From the NCBI GenBank assembly GCA_937995275.1, contig CALKKN010000205.1, forward strand, positions 1 to 5,159: 5,159 nt of DNA. Reading direction: 5' to 3'. The notes below the pieces were generated by a model. The model made no database searches and was not told the origin of the DNA. It worked only from the letters and a program-made list of their open reading frames with translations. Positions 1-5,159 of the stretch are shown here, piece after piece. This stretch comes from an uncultured Lysobacterales bacterium. GTDB taxonomy: Bacteria > Pseudomonadota > Gammaproteobacteria > Xanthomonadales > SZUA-36. A program made the position numbers and the translations under genes. The stretch's first letter is position 1; the number at the start of each line of letters is the position of its first letter.

Positions 1-1886
1 AGCTCTACGTGCCGGTTTCGTCGCTGCACCTGGTCAGCCGCTATACCGGCAGCGACCCGGAATCGGCCCCGCTGCATCGGCTGGGCAGCCGGCAATGGGA
101 GAAGGCGAAACGCAAGGCGGCACAGCAGGTCCGGGACGTCGCGGCGGAACTGTTGGACCTGTACGCCCGACGCCTGTCGCGGGACGGCTTTGCGTTCCGG
201 CTCGACGACAAGCTCTGCGCCGAATTCGCCGCGGGTTTCCCCTTCGAGGAGACGCCCGATCAACAGACCGCCATCGACGCGGTGTTCGGCGATCTGACCA
301 CTGCGATGCCGATGGACCGGGTGGTCTGCGGCGACGTGGGCTTCGGGAAAACCGAAGTCGCGCTGCGCGCGGCTTTCGTTGCCGTGCAGGCAGGCCGCCA
401 GGTCGCGTTGCTGGTGCCCACCACGCTGTTGGCGCAGCAGCATTTCTCGACCTTCAGCGACCGGCTCGCCGACTGGCCGGTGCGGGTCGAATTGCTGTCG
501 CGCTTTCGCAGCGGGACAGAATTGAAGGGCGTGCTGCAGCGCCTCGAACAGGGCAGCGTGGACATCGTCATCGGCACCCATCGCCTGCTCCAGAGGGATA
601 TCCGGTTCAAGGACCTCGGGCTGGTCATCATCGACGAAGAACAGCGCTTCGGCGTGCAGCAGAAAGAGCGACTGAAGCAATTACGGTCCGAGGTGGACCT
701 GCTGACCCTGACCGCCACGCCGATCCCCCGCACCCTCAACATGGCCATGTCCGGGATTCGCGATCTGTCCATCATCGCCACGCCGCCCGCGCGACGGATG
801 GCCGTCAAGACCTTGATCACGGAATGGGATCGCGGGGTGCTCCGCGACGGCCTGCTGCGTGAGTTGCAGCGCGGCGGGCAGGTTTTTTTCCTCCACAACG
901 AAGTCCGCACCATCGAGCGGACGGCGCGCGAAGTCCAGGAACTCGCACCGCAGGCGCGGCTGGCCGTCGCCCACGGCCAGATGCCGGAGCGTGAGCTGGA
1001 AAATGTCATGTTGGATTTCTACCGGCAACGCTACAATGTGCTGGTTTGCACCACCATCATCGAAAGCGGGATCGACGTGCCCACGGCCAACACGATCGTC
1101 ATCAACCGGGCCGACCGCTTCGGACTGGCGCAGTTGCACCAGTTGCGGGGCCGCGTGGGCCGCTCGCACCATCGGGCCTATGCTTACCTCGTCGTGCCCG
1201 AGCGGCGCTCCATGACCCCGGATGCCCGCAAGCGCCTGGAGGCGATCGCCGCGCTGGAGGAACTGGGCGCCGGATTCACCCTGGCCACCCACGATCTGGA
1301 AATCCGCGGAGCCGGGGAACTGCTCGGCAGTGAGCAGAGCGGGCAAATCAACCAGGTCGGCTTCAGCCTGTACAGCGACATGCTGGCGCGGGCCGTCGCC
1401 GCGCTGCGCGATGGCGATGAGCCGGCCCTCGACGCCCCACTGCATCGCGGCATCGAAATCGAACTGCATGTCCCCGCATTGATACCGGAGACCTACCTGG
1501 CCGACGTGCAGGCCCGCCTGACCCTGTACAAGCGCATCGCCAGCGCGCGGACGCCGGCGGCGTTGCGTGAACTGCAGGTCGAGATGATCGACCGGTTCGG
1601 CCTGCTGCCGAAAGCGGTCCGCAACCTGTTCGAAATCGCGGAACTGCGGCTGTTGGCGGAGCCGATCGGCGTGACGCGGATCGACATCGGCCCCCAGGGC
1701 GGCCGGGTGGAATTCCTGGAGCAGGCGCAGGCGGATCCAGGGGCTTTGATTCGGCTGATGCAAACCGGAGGCGACCGCTACCGGATGGACGGCCCCCGAG
1801 TGCTGCGCCTCGCCGCAGAGCTGGAAGATTCCGGCGAGCGCTTCTCGGAAACCCGCAAAATATTGGACGATATCCAAGTAAAATAA
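1..1886 (+). CDS. mfd: Transcription-repair coupling factor Mfd, C-terminal part (5' end outside window)
   Basis: Mfd is a cytoplasmic ATP-driven DNA translocase that pushes stalled RNA polymerase off damaged DNA and recruits UvrA for nucleotide excision repair. The reading frame is open from base 3, and its first residues (LYVPVSSLHLVSRY) match the internal end of the RNA polymerase-interacting domain. The GTG at 9 is therefore not the start, and roughly the first 45% (UvrB-homology and most of the polymerase-binding region) lies outside. Counting from base 9 as residue 1, the motor shows Walker A GDVGFGKT (108-115), Walker B DEEQ (209-212), TAT (235-237), the arginine-finger motif RGRVGRS (380-386) and the RecG-like translocation motif around THDLEIRGAGELLG (427-440). 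The C-terminal TRCF domain fills about the last 150 residues. It resembles E. coli Mfd nearly to the end, with no frameshift or missing motif. DEEQ in place of the E. coli DEEH also occurs in Gram-positive Mfd. csiV follows 12 bases downstream. Confidence 0.97.
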   Translation, partial: LYVPVSSLHLVSRYTGSDPESAPLHRLGSRQWEKAKRKAAQQVRDVAAELLDLYARRLSRDGFAFRLDDKLCAEFAAGFPFEETPDQQTAIDAVFGDLTTAMPMDRVVCGDVGFGKTEVALRAAFVAVQAGRQVALLVPTTLLAQQHFSTFSDRLADWPVRVELLSRFRSGTELKGVLQRLEQGSVDIVIGTHRLLQRDIRFKDLGLVIIDEEQRFGVQQKERLKQLRSEVDLLTLTATPIPRTLNMAMSGIRDLSIIATPPARRMAVKTLITEWDRGVLRDGLLRELQRGGQVFFLHNEVRTIERTAREVQELAPQARLAVAHGQMPERELENVMLDFYRQRYNVLVCTTIIESGIDVPTANTIVINRADRFGLAQLHQLRGRVGRSHHRAYAYLVVPERRSMTPDARKRLEAIAALEELGAGFTLATHDLEIRGAGELLGSEQSGQINQVGFSLYSDMLARAVAALRDGDEPALDAPLHRGIEIELHVPALIPETYLADVQARLTLYKRIASARTPAALRELQVEMIDRFGLLPKAVRNLFEIAELRLLAEPIGVTRIDIGPQGGRVEFLEQAQADPGALIRLMQTGGDRYRMDGPRVLRLAAELEDSGERFSETRKILDDIQVK

Positions 1887-1898
1887 TGCTGATTTTCA

Positions 1899-2879
1899 AT
1901 GAAATATAAGAGATTATTGATTTTCTTTTTGATCGTGGCATCGACCGCTGTACGGGCGGATGCCGCCGACAGCCGCTACCGGGTGGAGATTCTCGTGCTC
2001 ACCCACCTCGAGCACGATCAGGCGCCCCGGGAAACCGCGGTGCTCAATGACTTTTCGGCCGCGCTGGACTTCCTGACCCCGCCGCCGGCCACCGAAACAG
2101 AGGCCTCCGCCGACGGCGACGTGACGGTGGCAACCGGGGCGGTGGAAGCCCCGGCGGACGACACCCTGGCCGCTCTCGAAGGCGCGCCGGGCGATGAACC
2201 CGAGGCGGAGGAGGAATGCGCTGTCGTTCACCTGACCGAGATGGGTCCCGAAATGCAGGACGCGTGGCGGCGGCTGCGGCTCAGCCGGCCGTTTCGTCCG
2301 CTGCAGTACCTGGCCTGGGAACAGCCTGGCGTGGCGCCTTTCCCCGAACTGCGCGTACACGACCTGGAACCCGTGTTCACCGATGACCCCTGGCGACACC
2401 TGCGTGAACCCGTTGTCGTGGCAGAGGACCCGGAGGACCCCGCCGGCGCCTCGTCAGCCGGACTTTTTTCGAGCAAGGAGACCGGCGACGCGACGCCCGG
2501 ACTTTTCTCGACGGATGAGGCTGACGACGAAGGCTCCGACGCGGGCCCCCTGCCCTCCCCGATCCAGTACTTCCAACTGGACGGCAAGGCGCAACTGGTC
2601 CGCACGCGCTTCCTGCACCTGGCGCTCGAGGTCGAGTGGCGGGAACCGGTGTTCGACCCGTCGTCCATCCCGGTCCAGGCGGTGCCGCCGGACAACGCCG
2701 GCGACCTGCAGGACCAGGATGGGGAGCCGCAACCCACCTCCTTCCTGATCCAGCGGCTCGCGCAGCGCCGCCAGGTGAAAACCGGGCGCATGGAGTATTT
2801 CGACGGGCCGGTTCTCGGCGTGCTGGCATTCATCACCGATATCAGCGACACCGCCGCGGACGAGACTTCCGAACCCTGA
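1899..2879 (+). CDS. csiV: CsiV-like periplasmic peptidoglycan-binding protein
   Basis: This 326-residue protein resembles the CsiV family. In Vibrio cholerae, CsiV is a periplasmic protein that binds peptidoglycan and acts with LpoA to activate the synthase PBP1A. Residues 1-22 look like a Sec signal peptide: basic KYKR, a hydrophobic stretch at 6-18, and possible cleavage after A20 or A22 (AxA sites); no lipobox is present. The family's N-terminal strand follows (YRVEILVLTHLEH, 27-39). The C-terminal part has the expected LDGKAQLVRTRFLHL (227-241), with a late RRQVKTGRMEYFDGPVLGVL stretch. Between them are two acidic, Ala/Pro-rich low-complexity segments, about 60-107 and 175-220; the second contains an imperfect 13-residue repeat built on GLFS. 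The only cysteine is C107. The start has no clear Shine-Dalgarno sequence, but the surrounding bases are unusually AT-rich. The position directly after mfd supports the call. Function is inferred from family resemblance recalled from memory, and the family itself varies much in sequence. Confidence 0.78.
   Translation: MKYKRLLIFFLIVASTAVRADAADSRYRVEILVLTHLEHDQAPRETAVLNDFSAALDFLTPPPATETEASADGDVTVATGAVEAPADDTLAALEGAPGDEPEAEEECAVVHLTEMGPEMQDAWRRLRLSRPFRPLQYLAWEQPGVAPFPELRVHDLEPVFTDDPWRHLREPVVVAEDPEDPAGASSAGLFSSKETGDATPGLFSTDEADDEGSDAGPLPSPIQYFQLDGKAQLVRTRFLHLALEVEWREPVFDPSSIPVQAVPPDNAGDLQDQDGEPQPTSFLIQRLAQRRQVKTGRMEYFDGPVLGVLAFITDISDTAADETSEP
2458..2511 (+). repeat. Imperfect direct repeat within csiV-like gene (GLFS repeat)
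   Basis: The 15-base units CCGGACTTTTTTCGA (2458-2472) and CCGGACTTTTCTCGA (2497-2511) differ by one base and are 39 bases, or exactly 13 codons, apart. They encode AGLFSS and PGLFST inside an acidic linker. The T-rich codons CTT TTT/TTC stand out in this GC-rich gene. This looks like an in-frame tandem duplication that has since diverged, but two short copies give limited proof. Confidence 0.6.
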
Positions 2880-2950
2880 CGCGGTCGTCGCGTGCGAATG
2901 CCCCGTCTCCAGCGCAACCCCGCATAAATGCGCCGGCCCCTGGGCTGCAG

Positions 2951-2956
2951 TAAACT
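2951..2956 (+). promoter_or_regulatory. Possible -10 box (TAAACT) upstream of the DUF6394-like gene
   Basis: TAAACT lies in the otherwise GC-rich gap after csiV and fits the sigma-70 -10 pattern TAnnnT. Transcription from about 2963 would leave a leader of some 33 bases carrying the ribosome binding site. No good -35 box is seen 16-18 bases upstream, where the sequence around 2927-2934 is AATGCGCC, so an activator might be needed. This is a guess from composition and position. Confidence 0.33.
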
Positions 2957-2978
2957 AGGCCTGCCCGCGACCGAACCC

Positions 2979-2985
2979 AAGGGAG
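2979..2985 (+). promoter_or_regulatory. Ribosome binding site for the GTG start at 2996
   Basis: AAGGGAG is a good Shine-Dalgarno match, ending 10 bases before the GTG codon. This is slightly long but workable, and it supports GTG at 2996 as the true start of the small membrane protein. No comparable site stands before either neighbouring start (1899 or 3393). Confidence 0.65.
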
Positions 2986-2995
2986 TCCCCACACC

Positions 2996-3379
2996 GTGAA
3001 TTTTGAGAAAGTCGTCTTCGGATTCTTCATCGTCCTGGCCCTGACCCTGAATTTCGGCTTCTTCGTCGGGGACATCGACAACCCGGACCACCACCATGCC
3101 ATCGAACTGGGCGCCGCCCTCGCGGTCAGTCTGATCGCCACCATCATCAAGTTCGGTGACCGGTCGCAGATGGGCGCCGTGCTGCTCGCAACCAGTCTCG
3201 TCGCGGACCTGCAGTTGCTGATCGCCGCCCTGATCTGGGGTTACGCGGCCAACGTGGCCGAATCCGGCGTGACCAGCGAAATCCTGGCAAGTATCGTGTC
3301 GCTGTCCGGCGGCGCGCTGCTGGCGAACCTGGTCTCGGTAACCCTGCTGGTGGCGGAGACGATCACGATCCGCCGCTGA
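2996..3379 (+). CDS. Small four-helix inner-membrane protein, DUF6394-like
   Basis: This 127-residue hydrophobic protein resembles, from memory, the uncharacterised DUF6394 family of Gammaproteobacteria; no function is known to me. Four probable membrane helices lie at about 5-25, 36-53, 59-86 and 97-120. A striking polar loop between helices 1 and 2 reads GDIDNPDHHH (25-34), with three acidic residues followed by three histidines. A second loop, KFGDRSQ (52-58), joins helices 2 and 3. Polar residues D71, Q73 and N111 fall inside predicted helices. There is no signal peptide apart from the first helix and no cysteine. The GTG start is backed by a ribosome binding site, and the protein begins MNFEKVVFGFF, a natural N-terminus for such a protein. 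The channel gene starts 13 bases downstream, so the two are almost certainly co-transcribed. An accessory role to that channel is an inference from this spacing; a metal-binding role for the HHH loop is possible but speculative. Confidence 0.82.
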   Translation: MNFEKVVFGFFIVLALTLNFGFFVGDIDNPDHHHAIELGAALAVSLIATIIKFGDRSQMGAVLLATSLVADLQLLIAALIWGYAANVAESGVTSEILASIVSLSGGALLANLVSVTLLVAETITIRR

Positions 3380-3392
3380 CGCGCGCCGGCCG

Positions 3393-5099
3393 ATGAACGA
3401 CATCATCTGGCTCACGATGCGGCGCATGCGCACGCCGCTGATCGTACTGATCCTGACCTATTCGTTGTCGGTCTTCGGCATGGTGATGATCCCCGGGCAG
3501 GACGAGGCCGGCAACCTGGTGCGGGTCGGCTTTCTCGACGCCGCCTATTTTGTCGCCATCATGGCGACCACGATCGGGTTCGGCGAGATGCCGCACACCT
3601 TCACCCACGCCCAGCGGCTGTACGCCTACATCGTCCTGTTTCCGAACGTCGTCGCCTGGCTGTACTCGATCGGCACCATCATCAGCCTGCTGGTGGACCC
3701 GCAGTTCCGCGCGGTGCTGGCGCGCACCCGGTTCAGCCGCCGGGTGCGCCGCATCAACCGCGACTACTACATCGTGTGCGGTTTCGGTTACACCGGCCGC
3801 ATGATCGTCAAGGGCCTGCTCAAGCGCGGCATCAGCGCCGCCATCCTGGAACGCGAGCAGCACATCATCCACGCCATGTCACTGGACGAGGACCTGTCCC
3901 ACCTGCCGGCGCTGGCCGGGGACGTCACCGACCGCCGCCTGCTGGACATGGCCGGCCTCGACCGCGACATCCGCCACTGCATCGGCGTGATCGCGATCAC
4001 GAACGACGATCATGCCAACCTGACCATTGCGATCACCAGCAAGCTGTTGCGCCCGGAATTGCCGGTCATGGCGCGGGCCGAAACCCGCCGGGTCGAAGAC
4101 AACATGGCGTCGTTCGGCACCGATATCACGGTGGACCCCTACACGATTTTCGCGGAACGCCTCTACATGGCCCTGATCTCGCCCGTCAAGTACCTGGTGC
4201 ACGACTGGCTGATCAGCGTGCCGGGCACGCGTCTCCGCACCGAATTGAAACCCCCGCACGGACGCTGGCTGGTCGCCGGCGTCGGCCGCTTCGGCTCGCG
4301 CATGGTCAGCAAGCTGGAAGAGGCCGGAGAGCCGTTTACGGTCATAGACGTCCATCCCGACCGGGTGGCGCAACGGCCCGGTTCGGTGCTGGGCCGCGGC
4401 ACCGAGGCAGGTACGTTGCGCCAGGCGGGCGTGGAATCGGCGGCGGCCATCATCGCCGGGACCGGCGACGACGTCGACAACCTGTCCATCGTCATGACGG
4501 CGCTCGAGTTGAACGAGGACCTGTTCGTCGTGGCCCGCCAGGAAAACCCCCAGAACGACGAACTGTTCGACGCCTCGGGCGCGGATCTCGTCGCGCGCCG
4601 CAGCCAGATCGTGGCCCGCCGCATCCTGGCTGTCGCCACAACGCCGTTGCTGCCGGTGTTCATCGATCACCTGTTCGCCCAGGACGAGAGTTTCGCACAG
4701 CGTGTCCGCCATCGGCTCGAGGCTGTGCTGGAGGGCCTTTCGCCCGGCCTGTGGACCGTGGAGTTGACCGGGGAATGGGCCAACAGCATCCGGGCTGCAC
4801 AGATGGAAGGCACCAGCATCAGGTTGCGGATCCTGACCGAGAACAGCCGCACGCCCGCGGCGGAAAGCCTGCCATGCGTGTGCCTGCTCCTCGAACGCGG
4901 CTCGCTGCGGAAGTTCCTGCCGGGGTCCGAGGAAAAGCTGCTGGAGGGCGACCGGTTACTGTTCGCGGGCCGCGGCGTCGCGCGGCGCGAAATGCTGTTC
5001 GCGTTGCGGGAACCGACCACTCTGGTCAGCCAGGCCACGGGCCGGCCGCAGCCGCGCGGCGCCATCATGCGCTGGCTGATGCGCAAGCGGCTGTCCTGA
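3393..5099 (+). CDS. Two-TM potassium-type channel with tandem RCK (TrkA-N) domains
   Basis: This 568-residue protein is an inner-membrane ion channel, probably for K+, gated by a cytoplasmic ligand. Helix 1 is about 15-34. The pore loop (48-66) carries the filter TTIGFGE (59-65) in place of the usual TVGYGD. Helix 2 is about 76-100. A basic linker (106-123) leads to RCK domain 1, with the nucleotide-binding motif GFGYTG (130-135) and acidic E153 ending the next strand. RCK domain 2 has GVGRFG (296-301) and D319. Both motifs are intact, so NAD(H)- or other nucleotide-type ligands are plausible. A RCK-C-like region follows (about 454-530, including EGDRLLFAG), then a basic tail. Channels with two RCKs per chain are known, for example GsuK of Geobacter. 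No Shine-Dalgarno sequence precedes ATG 3393, which suggests coupling to the upstream gene; starts at M9 or M12 would keep helix 1 whole. Kch- or TrkA-like naming is not justified: the filter differs from Kch, and TrkA lacks a pore. Confidence 0.93.
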   Translation: MNDIIWLTMRRMRTPLIVLILTYSLSVFGMVMIPGQDEAGNLVRVGFLDAAYFVAIMATTIGFGEMPHTFTHAQRLYAYIVLFPNVVAWLYSIGTIISLLVDPQFRAVLARTRFSRRVRRINRDYYIVCGFGYTGRMIVKGLLKRGISAAILEREQHIIHAMSLDEDLSHLPALAGDVTDRRLLDMAGLDRDIRHCIGVIAITNDDHANLTIAITSKLLRPELPVMARAETRRVEDNMASFGTDITVDPYTIFAERLYMALISPVKYLVHDWLISVPGTRLRTELKPPHGRWLVAGVGRFGSRMVSKLEEAGEPFTVIDVHPDRVAQRPGSVLGRGTEAGTLRQAGVESAAAIIAGTGDDVDNLSIVMTALELNEDLFVVARQENPQNDELFDASGADLVARRSQIVARRILAVATTPLLPVFIDHLFAQDESFAQRVRHRLEAVLEGLSPGLWTVELTGEWANSIRAAQMEGTSIRLRILTENSRTPAAESLPCVCLLLERGSLRKFLPGSEEKLLEGDRLLFAGRGVARREMLFALREPTTLVSQATGRPQPRGAIMRWLMRKRLS

Positions 5100-5130
5100 T
5101 CTCCAACACCCGCGGCCCTTGGAATTATGT

Positions 5131-5151
5131 GTGGGAGCGGCTTCAGCCGCG
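5131..5151. repeat. REP-like GTGG palindromic element
   Basis: A GTGG head (5131-5134) is followed by the perfect hairpin GCGGCT-TC-AGCCGC (5137-5150; in practice five pairs with a TTCA loop). A tetranucleotide GTGG or GTAG before a short GC-rich palindrome is the known layout of REP elements mobilised by RAYT transposases, and close variants of this very sequence are abundant between genes in Pseudomonas and Xanthomonadaceae-type genomes. It lies 31 bases past the channel stop. It may also stabilise mRNA ends or weakly terminate transcription, but the following GATTTGTGA is a poor T-run. A partner copy in opposite orientation could lie beyond the window edge. Confidence 0.65.
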
Positions 5152-5159
5152 ATTTGTGA

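Noticed and set aside
9..11. GTG at 9 as the true start of a shorter Mfd or RecG-like helicase
   Set aside because: The frame is open upstream to the window edge, and the residues before it (LY) continue the Mfd motif KLYVPVSSLHL. RecG would not have this region or the TRCF C-terminal domain.
633..644. Walker B DEEQ instead of DEEH in Mfd as a possible functional change
   Set aside because: DEEQ is found in other bona fide Mfd proteins, such as the Gram-positive ones, so it is a normal variant.
883..889. Run of seven T bases in mfd as a frameshift or slippage site
   Set aside because: The frame reads through correctly (QVFFLHNEV, matching the family), so there is no frameshift in this copy. 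Slippage is possible but nothing else supports it.
681..1877. Long reverse-strand open frame opposite mfd (398 codons)
   Set aside because: It lies fully opposite a well-conserved mfd region; high GC content commonly leaves such antisense frames open. The translation is low-complexity and recalls no known family.
1863..1910. A csiV promoter in the AT-rich mfd end (TTGGAC with TAAAAT or TATAAG)
   Set aside because: The spacing fails: TTGGAC to TAAAAT is only 10 bases, and TATAAG lies inside csiV with no -35 box at 17 bases. The AT-richness is better explained by an open translation start.
2882..2973. Long-range inverted repeat (cggtcg-t-cgcg with cgcgaccg) framing the csiV downstream gap
   Set aside because: The arms are short, need a bulge and are about 75 bases apart; in DNA this rich in G and C, such pairs arise by chance.
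2228..3433. Reverse-strand open frame spanning csiV, the gap and the small membrane gene
   Set aside because: It crosses three + strand features, and the product has Ser/Arg-rich shadow composition. The + strand genes have a signal peptide, membrane helices and a ribosome binding site.
3879..4712. Long reverse-strand open frame opposite the channel gene (277 codons)
   Set aside because: The + strand here encodes clear RCK domains with intact glycine motifs, and the antisense product has the His/Arg/Asp-rich look of a GC-rich shadow.

Overview
The window is a stretch of GC-rich chromosomal DNA holding four genes, all on the + strand, with no sign of a phage, plasmid, CRISPR array or insertion sequence. 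The best guess for the host is a high-GC gammaproteobacterium. Two things support this: the first gene is a typical proteobacterial mfd, and it is followed directly by a gene of the CsiV type, a periplasmic cell-wall protein family known from Gammaproteobacteria. A REP-like GTGG hairpin at the right edge, of a kind common in Pseudomonas and Xanthomonadaceae-type genomes, fits this. The order or genus cannot be read from the sequence.

Layout: (1) 1-1886, the 3' part of mfd, cut by the left edge of the window; it holds the end of the RNA polymerase-interacting domain, the whole translocase motor and the C-terminal domain. (2) 1899-2879, csiV-like, 12 bases after the mfd stop, with a signal peptide and a long acidic, low-complexity insert. 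(3) 2880-2995, a 116-base gap with a possible promoter (-10 TAAACT) and a good ribosome binding site, but no convincing terminator. (4) 2996-3379, a small four-helix membrane protein resembling the uncharacterised DUF6394 family. (5) 3393-5099, a two-helix potassium-type channel with two RCK (TrkA-N) domains and an unusual TTIGFGE selectivity filter. (6) 5100-5159, a non-coding tail with the REP-like hairpin.

The window therefore looks like two transcription units. The first, mfd-csiV, joins transcription-coupled DNA repair to an envelope protein; this looks like conserved gene order rather than a shared pathway. The second joins a membrane protein of unknown function to a ligand-gated ion channel, 13 bases apart, with no ribosome binding site visible for the channel. 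That tight pairing is the most interesting part of the window: the small protein may be an accessory subunit or regulator of the channel, although the sequence alone does not prove it.
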